A stretch of 64,000 bases of DNA from Rothia terrae (GCF_012396615.1 NZ_JAAXPV010000012.1:1-64000), one strand, 5' to 3'. Positions 52,550 through 61,705 are shown, counted from the first letter of the stretch. Made by a program: numbers and translations. Notes: generated by a model from the sequence alone, not told the origin.

Positions 52550-52577
52550 CATCAGATACGGCCAACAGCGACGATGA
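52550..52577. repeat. Hairpin upstream of the umuD remnant
   Basis: GTCGCTGTTG pairs perfectly with CAACAGCGAC around CCCATCAGATACGGC; CATCAGATA recurs 40 bp on. It may be a leftover regulatory element or a terminator for the minus-strand Tat-exported gene. The remainder of 52506-52718 has no gene. Confidence 0.4.
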
Positions 52578-52718
52578 GCTCAAGAAGTCGCATCAGATAT
52601 GGTGGTGCCTCTTAGCTCATTAGCAAGAAAAACGGGAGAGGAACAGAACTACTCAACTCACCTATTACCCTCGCACTCTAAGCCACGTGAAGGCTTCCCT
52701 CACCTCCACATCTCACGT

Positions 52719-53336
52719 CTAAAGACTATTACTCCATCCATTAGTCTTGGTGGCAGTAGCAACAGCACCAGAGGCAGAAGTCACAGTCGCCGATTGCTCA
52801 TAATGATAAATTCGCGAGGGCAACGTTGTCCCTGCCTGACAGGAGGAGACAAAACTAAAATTCGAACTCGTAGGCTGAGTCCACGACGTACCCGAAACGG
52901 TAATAGGACACGTATAGGTTGAAACAAACTCACGGAACACCACCCCGTTATAGGTCGTAGTTTTACCACTAGCTACCGGAACGCTCCAACACGTGGAAGT
53001 GTTAGCAACTCGGGTGAATGTTGTTCCTGACTGCACCGGCAACCAGTAGGAGGCTTTAAGGTTAGTTACCTTAGATGTGCTCTTAATATTGCTAATAGTC
53101 AGGTAAGAGTTCTTAGTGCTTTGCTGACTAATCTGGAGCTGTACTTTACCCGCACAAGAGTAAGGGGTTACGGTTTGCCCTGATGCAACCGCTGAAGCGA
53201 AATAAGTAGAAGATGTGATTGCAACTGTAGCTGAGGCAGCGTAAACAGGGACACCTGCTGTGGCTAAGACGGCAGGAGCAGCCCACGCGGCTCCTTTGGT
53301 GAGATTGCGTCGACTGATATGGGGGTTATTAGTCAT
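52719..53336 (-). CDS. Tat-exported cysteine-containing protein, unknown function
   Basis: 205 residues. The twin-arginine signal peptide is HISRRNLTKGAAWAAPAVLA ending ..PVYAAS. The mature part is about 170 residues, Ser/Thr rich, predicted beta-strand, with four cysteines (YSCAG, STCWS, YTCPI, SSCQA) that could form two disulfides. Signal peptides of this SRRxxxKGAAWAAP type mark a common actinobacterial class of surface proteins, but no domain was recognised. It sits between an IS and an IS remnant. Confidence 0.75.
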   Translation of the reverse strand: MTNNPHISRRNLTKGAAWAAPAVLATAGVPVYAASATVAITSSTYFASAVASGQTVTPYSCAGKVQLQISQQSTKNSYLTISNIKSTSKVTNLKASYWLPVQSGTTFTRVANTSTCWSVPVASGKTTTYNGVVFREFVSTYTCPITVSGTSWTQPTSSNFSFVSSCQAGTTLPSRIYHYEQSATVTSASGAVATATKTNGWSNSL

Positions 53337-53391
53337 GACCTATTCGTTTCGTTGGTATGCTTAGTTTCCTTTCTTTTCATTATAAAAAAAG

Positions 53392-54300
53392 AGAGACTTA
53401 TTCAAAAGTATGCACACACCTCACACCCACCAACTAGACAACGGCCCCACCATAGCGGCAACCTTGAGGATAAATAACCACAAATATTCTCAAACCGCAC
53501 CAGGAAGAACCGTTGCACCACCAGCGTACAACCGGTCTTACCGCCACGCAATTCACCACGCTACTGACAGCCCTCAACAACCACCTCACCTGGTTCAAAC
53601 CCGATCAAAAACCACGCAAACTTACCCTAGCCCCAGCACTGAAACTAACCCTGCTCTACCACCGGCACAATCTCACCGAAGAGCTACTTGCTGAAATCTT
53701 CACCGTCTCGCAACCTACTATCTCACGGACCATCAACACTATCGAAAAGGCGCTTGCAAAGGTCTTCAGACCGCTAGAACAGTCTATAGAAAACAGCCTG
53801 AAAATCCCTGGTTCACTGGTTATCGACGGCACCCTAATTCCCACCTGGAACTGGCGTTCACTAGGGAAAATAAACTTTTCTGGTCAGCATAAACGTGCTG
53901 GTTTCAACCATCAGGTGATTTGCACCGTTGACGGGAAACTGCTGGCCATCACTGACCCGGTGCCCGGGGCTAGGCATGATGCTTATGCCTTCAAACATCA
54001 TGACCTGCAAAAGTATCTTAATGAGAGCACTTTAGCTGATAAGGGTTATCTCGGGTTGGGGCTGGTCACCCCGACACGGCGTAGTAAGGCCCGTAGGATA
54101 GCTGCGGATGTGAAGGCGGTGAACAGGTTCATTAATTCACGCCGGGTGGTGGAGCGGGGGATTGCCTAAGTGAAGACCTGGCGTATTTTGCATTCTGGGT
54201 TTCGTAGGCCGCTTGCTTTGTATGGGCGGGTGTTTGCGGTGGAGCGGTGGAGCGGTGGTTGGTGTTTTATGCTGCTGGGAGGACTTTTGAATAAGTCTCT
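53392..54300 (+). mobile_element. IS5-type insertion sequence, 909 bp
   Basis: Bounded by perfect 18-bp terminal inverted repeats AGAGACTTATTCAAAAGT (53392-53409; complement at 54283-54300). No clear target duplication is visible. It contains one transposase reading frame that is broken near its end. Related ends occur at 1-124 and 52033-52206, so this family has inserted at least three times in the window. Confidence 0.85.
53513..54169 (+). pseudogene. IS5-type DDE transposase with premature stop
   Basis: 218 residues. A helix-turn-helix region (LTEELLAEIFTVSQPTISRT, about 54-73) precedes the DDE catalytic domain: first Asp in LVIDGTLIPTW, second in LADKGYLGLGL, Glu in VVERGIA. The reading frame is halted by TAA at 54167-54169, but the same frame goes on with VKTWRILHSGFRRPLALYGR, the usual C-terminal block of this family. 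So the protein lacks about 40 residues. The IS is probably no longer autonomous unless the stop is read through. Confidence 0.75.
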
Positions 54301-54344
54301 ATGTTGCAGAAATATGTTTCGTAATAAAAGATAGATGTCTTGGC

Positions 54345-54436
54345 AGAAACAGCTCCAGCGAGCAGTCCCTCTCACCCGATTCGCTCATAGGGCGATTCAC
54401 GTCGGTCCCGATGCCAGCTCGCTGGACGCTGTTTCT
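54345..54436 (+). repeat. Dispersed palindromic repeat, copy C
   Basis: 92 bp. Arms AGAAACAGCTCCAGCGAGC (54345-54363) and GCTCGCTGGACGCTGTTTCT (54417-54436) pair with one bulge. The core AGTCCCTCTCACCC, TTCGCTCATAGGGCGATTCA and CCCGATGCCAGC is shared with copies A and B, whereas the arms are unrelated in sequence. It lies just after the IS. Confidence 0.72.
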
Positions 54437-54547
54437 ATCTCTAGGCGTCTTTGGGCATAGCCTGTAGGAGACTTGGGAGCCATACTGGAACTGACCTGTC
54501 GTCACCGCGTCCTTTTTGCCTGCTTTTCGGTATAAAAAATCGGGGGC

Positions 54548-54561
54548 GTTTCACGTGAAAC
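54548..54561. promoter_or_regulatory. parS: parS site 7
   Basis: GTTTCACGTGAAAC lies between the IS and the formate/nitrite channel gene, about 3.3 kb from parB. Confidence 0.95.
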
Positions 54562-54590
54562 ATCCCCGAGTAATTAATGAATATAAAGGT

Positions 54591-55433
54591 TTAGCGGGCT
54601 ACTTTGGAGCTCACTACCGCGTCAGTCTGTGGAGGCTTAGCACCGAGCTTTTGGTGAATGAACCATTGGAAAAGACCAACGGCGACACCGCCACCAACGA
54701 TGTTGCCCAGAGTGACCGGAATCAGGTTGGCGAAGATGAAGTTTGACCAGGTAAGTACGGGGTTTCCGCCAAGAATGACGCCGAAGGGAATCATGAACAT
54801 ATTGGCAACAGAGTGCTCAAATCCAAGCGCAACGAAGGCAGTAATAGGGCCAAGAACCGCGAGAATCTTATCGGTGGTGGTGCGACCGGAGAATGCCATG
54901 AATACAGCGATGCAGACAAAGAAGTTCGCCCCAATGCCCAGGACAAAAGCTTCCATCCAGGGGTAGCTTACTTTTGCTGCTGCGGTCTTGGTGACAATCT
55001 CACCCCAGGCTCCGCCGTTGCGATCCTGTAGACGCCCAAAATAGCAGAGACCTACAACAAGCATTGCACCCATAAAATTTCCAATGTAGGACAGGACCCA
55101 GTGGCGAATCCACTGGCCCCAGGTGATGCGTCCGGCGAGCTTAGCGCTCAGACTCATGGTGGTTGAGGTGAAGAGTTCTGCGCCGGTGAGAACCACCATC
55201 ATGAGGCCGACGGAGAAGGTCATACCGCCAATAAGTTTGATAAGACCAGCTGGAAGATCAGCCGCTCCGAGTTGGGTGTTGACAAAGAAAGCAAAACCCA
55301 GGGCGATGAGTCCTCCGCCGGGGAGTGCCAGAAGAAAAGTTTTAAGGGGTGATGTGGTCGCCTTAGCCTGCATGGCGGCAACGGTGCTCTCGACCATTTC
55401 GGGAGGCGTAGGTGTGTTGATAGGAGTGGTCAT
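54591..55433 (-). CDS. Formate/nitrite transporter (FNT family)
   Basis: A 280-residue six-helix pentameric anion channel. Motifs are ALPGGGLIALGFAFFVNTQLGA, LTGAELFTSTTMSLSAKLAG, GIGANFFVCIAVFMAF and GFEHSVANMFMIPFGVI (with the conserved central His), then NLIPVTLGNIVGGGVAVGLF. It could carry formate, nitrite, lactate or acetate; no enzyme genes nearby decide which. It has a single-gene layout. Confidence 0.93.
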   Translation of the reverse strand: MTTPINTPTPPEMVESTVAAMQAKATTSPLKTFLLALPGGGLIALGFAFFVNTQLGAADLPAGLIKLIGGMTFSVGLMMVVLTGAELFTSTTMSLSAKLAGRITWGQWIRHWVLSYIGNFMGAMLVVGLCYFGRLQDRNGGAWGEIVTKTAAAKVSYPWMEAFVLGIGANFFVCIAVFMAFSGRTTTDKILAVLGPITAFVALGFEHSVANMFMIPFGVILGGNPVLTWSNFIFANLIPVTLGNIVGGGVAVGLFQWFIHQKLGAKPPQTDAVVSSKVAR

Positions 55434-55592
55434 ACGGTCACTCTAGCAAGAGAATAATTGGTGACTATGAGAACCCGTTTTATTAAGTCCGTGTCATCCG
55501 TGCCGGGTCTTGGGTGCGGTGTTCTGTGTGAATAATCTTCTCGGTAAAACGTATGAATTGTTGAAGATTTTTAATGGGGAGGGGTGAGGGTG

Positions 55593-55793
55593 ATGCAACG
55601 TATTCTGGACTGGACGCTTTTGGTGTTGGGAATTGCTGTGATAGGACTGGCTATGTGGGAGGGATTTATCTGGGGTAGCTGGATTGATGAAAACTATGTT
55701 TCTGATTTTCCCACTTCGGAGTCATTATTTTTATTGTGTGGTCCCGGGGTTTTCATCAGTCTAATAGCAATTATTAAATTGTTGAGAGATTAG
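55593..55793 (+). CDS. 66-residue two-helix membrane protein
   Basis: MQRILDWTLLVLGIAVIGLA then MWEGFIWGSWIDENY, and a second helix LFLLCGPGVFISLIAIIKLL. ATG 55593 has GGGAGGGG 8 nt upstream; a GTG three codons earlier sits too close to it. No family was recognised. Its end overlaps the convergent acetyltransferase gene by 4 nt. Confidence 0.6.
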   Translation: MQRILDWTLLVLGIAVIGLAMWEGFIWGSWIDENYVSDFPTSESLFLLCGPGVFISLIAIIKLLRD

Positions 55794-56311
55794 ATGAGTG
55801 ATATTTCCATTTCTCGTTCGAGCAGTTTAATTCCAAACATTTCATCGCGCTTGGTTTTTCCGGTGAGAATAAATCCAAATTTTTGGTAAAAAGATAGCGC
55901 GCGTGAATTTCCGTCTAATACCCAGAGTGATGCTTGAATAAAACCTTCATGGGATAGCTGCGCTAAAGCATCCTGCATTAAGGAAAAACCAATGCTCTGC
56001 CCTACATTATTAGGATTAAGATAAAGCGCATAAATTTCGCCGGTATTTTCTGAATCTTTTTCCCGGCACTTTCCAAAAGTGCACACACCAACCACTACGC
56101 CATCTCTATCAGCCACCCGCATCCTGTAATCTGCGGCGCGTGCAGACCGAATAATGAGCTCTTTCTGCTGTTTTTCGCGCTCACATACGTCTAAGGATGC
56201 GAGAAAAGCGCGGGGGAGTAGCCCCTCGTAGGCAAAGCGCCAGCCGTCAACGAAAATGTTTGCCAGCGTGTGCGCATCCTGAAGGCGAGCGGGACGAATC
56301 AATGTGGGCAT
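55790..56311 (-). CDS. GNAT-family N-acetyltransferase
   Basis: 173 residues from ATG 56311 (MPTLIRPARLQDAHTLANIF) with GAGAGGA 6 nt upstream. Acetyl-CoA domain: motif A NPNNVGQSIGFSLMQDALAQ (R/QxxGxG/A type, here QSIG), preceded by GEIYALYL, and motif B LWVLDGNSRALSFYQKFGF. The substrate is unknown. A 51-codon upstream in-frame extension was rejected for lack of family sequence. Confidence 0.85.
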   Translation of the reverse strand: MPTLIRPARLQDAHTLANIFVDGWRFAYEGLLPRAFLASLDVCEREKQQKELIIRSARAADYRMRVADRDGVVVGVCTFGKCREKDSENTGEIYALYLNPNNVGQSIGFSLMQDALAQLSHEGFIQASLWVLDGNSRALSFYQKFGFILTGKTKRDEMFGIKLLEREMEISLI

Positions 56312-56440
56312 GGGGCGTCCTCTCAGAGACGTTAGAGAACTGTATACCTGAGAAATCAGTGCAGAACCTTGAGGTACCGTACTGTCGGCAAGCTTAGCCG
56401 CCGAATACCTGCAAACGCGCATCCTAGCCACTTTTGACAC

Positions 56441-56480
56441 AAAAACGCCCCGGAAAAACTTCACCTGAAGCTCCGGGGCG
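56441..56480 (-). terminator. Terminator of trxB-trxA
   Basis: CGCCCCGGA pairs with TCCGGGGCG and, on the minus strand, is followed by TTTTTGTG. It lies 21 nt after trxA. Confidence 0.88.
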
Positions 56481-56501
56481 CTGAAATAAGCCTAGATGCG
56501 C

Positions 56502-56825
56502 TTATGCGTCCAAGCCGAATTCTTTGATGAGGGCAGCCTTGGGCTTTGCGCCTACGGTCTGCTTGTCGACCTCGCCGTCCTTGAACATATAGATCGCGGG
56601 GATTGAGGTGATGCCGTACTTCATGGCGGTTGCCTGGTTAGCTTCAACATCGACCTTGACGACCTTGACCTTGCCGTTCTGCTCTGCAGCGATCTCATCG
56701 AGAACGGGGCCTACCATGCGGCAGGGGCCGCACCATTCAGCCCAGAAATCTACGATTACGGGAACATCCGACTTCAGAACTTCGTCGCCGAATGTTGAGT
56801 CGGTAACTTCAAGAGCGTTGCTCAT
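56502..56825 (-). CDS. trxA: Thioredoxin
   Basis: A 107-residue disulfide reductase. The active site is [19 protein letters not shown] (CGPC) and the cis-Pro is in [16 protein letters not shown]. Normal length. It lies 35 nt downstream of trxB, so the two form an operon. Confidence 0.97.
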   Translation of the reverse strand: MSNALEVTDSTFGDEVLKSDVPVIVDFWAEWCGPCRMVGPVLDEIAAEQNGKVKVVKVDVEANQATAMKYGITSIPAIYMFKDGEVDKQTVGAKPKAALIKEFGLDA

Positions 56826-56860
56826 AGTATCTATCCTTCGTGTAAGGGGTTATAAAATCT

Positions 56861-57889
56861 TTAGAGAGATTCGAGGTAGTGTTGCGCGTCAATAGCTGCG
56901 GCGCAACCTGAACCTGCGGCGGTAATTGCCTGGCGGTAGATGGGGTCGATGACGTCGCCCGCTGCGAAAACACCGGGGATTGAGGTACGCGAGGAGCGGC
57001 CGTCAACCTTGATGGTGCCGTTAGCGGTGAGTTCCAAAGACTCCTTGACCAAGTCGGTGCGGGGGTCTGAGCCAATAGCCACGAAAACACCCTCAACGGT
57101 GAGCTGTGATTCTTCGCCGTTCTTGGTGTTGCGTACGGTTACGTCCTTGACCTTGTCTTCACCGTTGATGGACGCGATTTCTGAGTCCCACAGGATTTCG
57201 ATCTTGGGGTTGTCGTAGGCGCGCTGAGCCATGATATCGGATGCGCGGAATGAATCGCGGCGGTGCACGATGTAGACCTTGGACGCGAAGCTGGTGAGAA
57301 AGAGTGCTTCTTCAAGTGCTGAATCGCCGCCGCCGACAACAGCGAGTTCTTTTTCTTTAAAGAAGAAGCCATCGCAGGTTGCGCACCAGGAAACACCGTG
57401 ACCTGAGAGTCGTTCTTCGCCGTCTACGCCGAGCTTGCGGTATTCAGAGCCGGTGGAGATAATTACGGACTTTGCTTGGAAAGTGTCGCCGGAATCGAGA
57501 GTAACCTTCTTGATGTTGCCGTCCAACTCGACGGACGCGACGTCCTCAAAACGAATATCGGCACCGAAGCGCTCAGCCTGCGCCTGCAGGTTGCCCATGA
57601 GCTCCGGACCCATGATGCCTTCGATGAAGCCGGGGAAGTTCTCGACCTCGGTGGTGGTCATCAGATCGCCGCCGGGGGAGATTGAGGACGCGAAAACAAT
57701 GGGCTTGAGGTTAGCGCGAGCAGTATAGATTGCTGCGGTGTAACCTGCGGGGCCTGAGCCTACGATGATGACATCGTGGATGGTCTGATCAACGTTTCCT
57801 GATGCAGAATTTTCTGCGGTGTTAGTTGATAGGTTCAGACCTGTGCCGCCGGCAAAAACGTTGCCGAAGGGCAATGAAGAGTTACTCAC
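56861..57889 (-). CDS. trxB: Thioredoxin reductase
   Basis: 342 residues from GTG 57889 with GAAAGG upstream. An N-terminal extension of about 35 residues (SNSSLPFGNVFAGGTGLNLS) precedes the FAD site VIIVGSGPAGYTAAIYTARA, the redox disulfide in GVSWCATCDGFFFKEKE, the NADPH site LAVVGGGDSALEEALFL, and GVFAAGDVIDPIYRQAITAA. It reduces thioredoxin with NADPH. Confidence 0.97.
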   Translation of the reverse strand: MSNSSLPFGNVFAGGTGLNLSTNTAENSASGNVDQTIHDVIIVGSGPAGYTAAIYTARANLKPIVFASSISPGGDLMTTTEVENFPGFIEGIMGPELMGNLQAQAERFGADIRFEDVASVELDGNIKKVTLDSGDTFQAKSVIISTGSEYRKLGVDGEERLSGHGVSWCATCDGFFFKEKELAVVGGGDSALEEALFLTSFASKVYIVHRRDSFRASDIMAQRAYDNPKIEILWDSEIASINGEDKVKDVTVRNTKNGEESQLTVEGVFVAIGSDPRTDLVKESLELTANGTIKVDGRSSRTSIPGVFAAGDVIDPIYRQAITAAGSGCAAAIDAQHYLESL

Positions 57890-58005
57890 GGTCAGCCTTT
57901 CCTTGTAGATGGGTATGTGCTTATACACATAAAACTAAGGACTATCTTCGATTATTCCAAACAGCGCGCGAAAAACTAAAGATCACCTCATCACGTGGAT
58001 AAGCA

Positions 58006-58045
58006 AAAATGTGCCACTTTCGAAAGAGAAAATGACACATTTTTG
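58006..58045. terminator. Hairpin after the pseudokinase-like gene
   Basis: AAAAATGTG (58006-58014) pairs with CACATTTTT (58037-58045). On the minus strand the T-run follows the stem, consistent with a terminator of the gene ending at 58071. Confidence 0.6.
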
Positions 58046-58070
58046 TGTGAAATTGTATGCGCGTCAGGGC

Positions 58071-59321
58071 TTAGTTAACAGAAACCTCAGCGATGCGCAG
58101 ACCGTACATGAAGTTCGAAGTGATGGGCTGAGCCAAAACGGGAGCCTCATTGAAACGAATAAAGACGTATTTAGTCTTGCCGTTCTGCTTCTTCTTATCG
58201 AGATCGACCTTCACCTGGGCTGCGTTGAAAGTGCCAGAGCCAACTTCTTGCGCACCGTCAAGCGAGTTGGTGTCATTGGTCAACACGGTGAAGCTACCGC
58301 CGGTACCCGATACCTGGTCAATGGTGACCTCAGAAACGGTGGTTGCCTCTTCAAGCTCGTATGCCAGGGCAAAGCTATCAACGGTTCCACCAAAGTTTGC
58401 TGAACCAAAGCCGTAGCTCATCCACTGGGTGGCGGTGTTGCCGTCCATGGTCTGCGGCAGGGTCGCATCCTGATCAGCCATCATGGTGGGGTTTGCCGGT
58501 ACGACGCGGGTGACCGACTGAATCTTAGGAGTGGGTAGCTTAGCCTCGGTCTTAGTGGGCGAAGGCTTAGCTGAAGCCTTAGCTGATGATGAAGCGCTAC
58601 TGGATGCGGGAGCCGCCGACTGCTCAGAAGAAGCTTCTTCTGAAGAACCAATCATGTCGCCAAGCTGTGAATACACCACTGCGGCGCCACCGAGTAGCAA
58701 GAGAATCGCAGCAACGGCAATGAGCCACATGCCCGGACCTGAATCGTCGTCTTCTTCATCGACATCGAACTCATCGGAATCATAGTTCTCAGCCTCGTAC
58801 GCATCAGCGGCGTACGCGTCATTAGCATCGCTAGCCGCCACGGCTGCCGCACCTGCACCAGTTGCAACCACAGGCTTGGACACCTCAATCGGCTCAGGCT
58901 TGTGAGACTTCTTCGACGCCACAGCAACATACGGGCGCTCAGACTCGCGAGACTCAGTCTCACCGAAAATGTGCTCACCCAAAGCCTCAGTCTCAGACGC
59001 AGCCTTGAGCGCAGCGGTAGAAGTCAGCAAAGAGTCCTGCAGAGCCTGCGGGCGCGAATGAGATGTCACCAAGTAGGTAGTGCCATCAGACTGACCCAAA
59101 TCAAGAATCTGAACATGAGAACGAGAACTCGATGCCAATGTACGAGCATTCTCAAGTAGCTTCTCGCCACGAGAAGGCGCAGCCACCACAATAGAAACCT
59201 TGCGGTCAAGAACCTGATCCTGACCATCAAAAATGGAGTCGCCGTCACCGGTTTCAACAACTTTGCTAGTAACCTTGTAGCGCTCGCCGAGTACTGTGCC
59301 CGGTGCAATTAGCTGTGACAA
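58071..59321 (-). CDS. Membrane protein with pseudokinase N-lobe fragment and outer beta-domain
   Basis: 416 residues from TTG 59321 (SQLIAPGTVLGERYKVTSKV) with GGGAGGAA 4-5 nt upstream. Residues 1-100 look like the N-lobe of a Ser/Thr kinase (GTVLGERYKV glycine-loop region; DRKVSIVVAA replaces the VAIK strand and lacks its Lys), without a C-lobe. An acidic linker, one transmembrane helix (GMWLIAVAAILLLLGGAAVV, about 205-225), a Ser/Ala/Lys linker and a C-terminal beta-domain (TMMADQDATLPQTMDGNTAT..FALAYELEE..YVFIRF) resembling discoidin-type folds follow. It is next to murJ, as the MviN-linked pseudokinase is in Mycobacterium. Confidence 0.75.
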   Translation of the reverse strand: MSQLIAPGTVLGERYKVTSKVVETGDGDSIFDGQDQVLDRKVSIVVAAPSRGEKLLENARTLASSSRSHVQILDLGQSDGTTYLVTSHSRPQALQDSLLTSTAALKAASETEALGEHIFGETESRESERPYVAVASKKSHKPEPIEVSKPVVATGAGAAAVAASDANDAYAADAYEAENYDSDEFDVDEEDDDSGPGMWLIAVAAILLLLGGAAVVYSQLGDMIGSSEEASSEQSAAPASSSASSSAKASAKPSPTKTEAKLPTPKIQSVTRVVPANPTMMADQDATLPQTMDGNTATQWMSYGFGSANFGGTVDSFALAYELEEATTVSEVTIDQVSGTGGSFTVLTNDTNSLDGAQEVGSGTFNAAQVKVDLDKKKQNGKTKYVFIRFNEAPVLAQPITSNFMYGLRIAEVSVN

Positions 59322-59420
59322 GTTTCCTCCCCAGAAGTTCAAACGGTGCACTAGAAAACACCTAGGTAAAAATCATACCCGTTTGAGTAAGTAAGTTGAT
59401 GAGTATTAGAGGTTCTTTAT

Positions 59421-61076
59421 TTACCGGCGTGAAAGTTTACGCTGAATAGGCTCAAGTAATTGATCAAATTCTTTGACGCGGAAAATCTGCAGGAACGCGT
59501 AGTAGGCAACTGCCATGACGATACCGCCAATAATTGCGGTAGCAAAGGCGGTGATCTGCGACTGCCACGCGAAACCGGTAAAGGTGTAGCCCCCCAGCAT
59601 CCACAGAGCCAGCGCACCCACAAGTGCCGAGAAGAAGGACGCCAGCGCCACGCGTGCGTGCGTGTTGACGATGTCGCGCTGCCCGTAGTTACCCAGGCGT
59701 CGTTTGAGGACGCGGTGGCTCAGGTAAACCGCCAGAATATTCTGCACAGCGTAGGTACCAGCCAAACCGAAGATGGTGTAACGCGCATCCACGCGTGATG
59801 CCGCGTAACCGGCAGCCACAATCAGTACCGCCGAGAACACCTGAATGTAGAAGGGCGTCTTAGCATCCTCTTGCGCGTAGAACACGCGTCCCATCATGAA
59901 CGCAATGGTGAGGAAGGGACCACCCAAAGAAATAACCGCCAGTGCCTGACCAATCTGCGCGCCAACCACGCGGTCACCACCGGAGAAAATCATGCCCACA
60001 GGGCCCGCGAAAACAATCAGAGCCACAGCACAGAAAATCGTAGCCACCGACGCCACACGCAAACCAGCAGACAAAGCCTTACCCAAGCCCGCCGAATCAT
60101 CACCCTGCGACGCCTCAGACATACGGTTGAACAGCACAGTCGCAATCGACAAACCAATCACACCGTGCGGTAGCGAATACAACATGGATGAATAATTCAG
60201 AGCAGCAACACCCAAAATCGGGATGCCCTGATCAAGATAAGCCTCACGAGCACCCGTCACACCGGCAGCCACCTTCGTGAGATACAAGAACGCCAAGTTA
60301 GAAACAACACCGGTAGCCAGCGTCCAACCAGCAAGCTTAGCGGAATCACCCAAGCCCATACCGCGCCACTTAAACTTAGGACGCAGCTTCAAACCAACCT
60401 TGCGCAAAGGAATCAGCAACACCAGCGCCTGGCATACCACGCCCAAAGTCGCCGAACCCGCAAGAACCAAAGTATTCGCGGGCGTCCACGTCTCTAACGA
60501 ATGCAGCGGCGGATTACCCATCTGCTGACGACCAAACATGCCAATAAAGCTCAGCACACCAGCAATCGCCACAATGTTATTAATAACCGGCGCCCACATA
60601 AACCAGCCAAAAGCACCGCGAGCATTCAGCACCTGACCAAGAATCGTGTACAAACCGTAGAAGAAAATCTGCGGGAAGCACCACAGCGCAAAAATAGCAG
60701 CCAACTCACGCTGATCCGCCGTCAACCTGCTACCCATCACACCAATAATCGGCCAAGCACACGCGACCACCACAACAGTCACCGCGAAAATACCCGTAAT
60801 AGCAAGCGTCATCAGACGCGACACAAAATCAGAACCGCCATCATCATGCTTAGCAGCCTTAATAATCTGCGGCACCAACACCGCATTAAAAATGCCGCCC
60901 GCCACCAAAACATAAATCAGATTCGGCAGCGTATTAGCAATCTCAAAAACGTCACCAACCGCAGTAGCAGAACCAAGAGCAATCGTTATCAAAAAGGTTT
61001 TAACAAACCCAAGCACACGAGAAACCATGGTTCCCGCTGCCATAATTGCGCTCGAAAGTGCACCATTACGCGCCAC
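59421..61076 (-). CDS. murJ: Lipid II flippase MurJ (MviN)
   Basis: 551 residues with about 14 helices. The N-terminus AIMAAGTMVSRVLGFVKTFL carries the family Arg in the first helices. FEIANTLPNLIYVLVAGGIFN and QVLNARGAFGWFMWAPVINN are typical. It flips peptidoglycan precursor across the membrane. It lacks the pseudokinase and extracellular extension of mycobacterial MviN; here these functions seem to be carried by the separate gene downstream. Confidence 0.95.
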   Translation of the reverse strand: MARNGALSSAIMAAGTMVSRVLGFVKTFLITIALGSATAVGDVFEIANTLPNLIYVLVAGGIFNAVLVPQIIKAAKHDDGGSDFVSRLMTLAITGIFAVTVVVVACAWPIIGVMGSRLTADQRELAAIFALWCFPQIFFYGLYTILGQVLNARGAFGWFMWAPVINNIVAIAGVLSFIGMFGRQQMGNPPLHSLETWTPANTLVLAGSATLGVVCQALVLLIPLRKVGLKLRPKFKWRGMGLGDSAKLAGWTLATGVVSNLAFLYLTKVAAGVTGAREAYLDQGIPILGVAALNYSSMLYSLPHGVIGLSIATVLFNRMSEASQGDDSAGLGKALSAGLRVASVATIFCAVALIVFAGPVGMIFSGGDRVVGAQIGQALAVISLGGPFLTIAFMMGRVFYAQEDAKTPFYIQVFSAVLIVAAGYAASRVDARYTIFGLAGTYAVQNILAVYLSHRVLKRRLGNYGQRDIVNTHARVALASFFSALVGALALWMLGGYTFTGFAWQSQITAFATAIIGGIVMAVAYYAFLQIFRVKEFDQLLEPIQRKLSRR

Positions 61077-61111
61077 GAAAAGACCTAACTACTTACAGAC
61101 AAAACTAGAGA

Positions 61112-61615
61112 TCAAGAAAGCTGATGAATAATATACTCACGCGCAATCTCAGCGATGCGACGCTCATTAGGGAAAGAAAGCTTTCGACACAGATCATCAA
61201 TATCAACCCAGGCAACATCAATAGCCTCATGATCGGGATCCTTATCGGTCGTCAAATAACCGCCCGTAGCATTCAGCAAATAATGATGCACCGTCTTATG
61301 AACACGATGACCACCCACCGTGAACCAATAATCAATACTACCCAAGGACGCTAAAACATCCCCTGCGATACCCGTCTCTTCCTCAATCTCACGAGCCGCC
61401 GCCTCAGCGTTCGTCTCAGCACCCTCAGGATGACCTTTAGGCAGGCACCACTCCAAGCGTCCGCCACGGTTGATGCGAGCAATAATCGCAACCGGCAAAG
61501 ACGGCTTATCAAAGTCAACAATCACGCCGCCAGCCGAGATTTCCTCAACCGTGGGCAACACTGATACGGGCGTCACTGCCCGCTTCTTGGGAGCCCGAGG
61601 TACTGGAAAAGTCAT
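61112..61615 (-). CDS. NUDIX hydrolase
   Basis: A 167-residue nucleoside-diphosphate-X pyrophosphatase. The Nudix box is GHPEGAETNAEAAAREIEEETGI (GX5EX7REUXEEXGU pattern), preceded by LEWCLPKG. ISAGGVIVDF lies at the start of the fold. The substrate is unknown. It lies next to the CCA enzyme, divergent, as in many Actinobacteria. Confidence 0.92.
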   Translation of the reverse strand: MTFPVPRAPKKRAVTPVSVLPTVEEISAGGVIVDFDKPSLPVAIIARINRGGRLEWCLPKGHPEGAETNAEAAAREIEEETGIAGDVLASLGSIDYWFTVGGHRVHKTVHHYLLNATGGYLTTDKDPDHEAIDVAWVDIDDLCRKLSFPNERRIAEIAREYIIHQLS

Positions 61616-61705
61616 GTTTCTACCTTAACCGATAAACAAGGTGAGGTTTTCTATATGAGCTGAAAGTAGGAGTAAAAGCTAAATATCTGGCACGATTAAG
61701 GGACT

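Noticed and set aside
54345-54436. Repeat copy C as part of the IS
   Set aside because: It lies outside the 18-bp terminal repeats and recurs at places with no IS nearby (4356, 39995).
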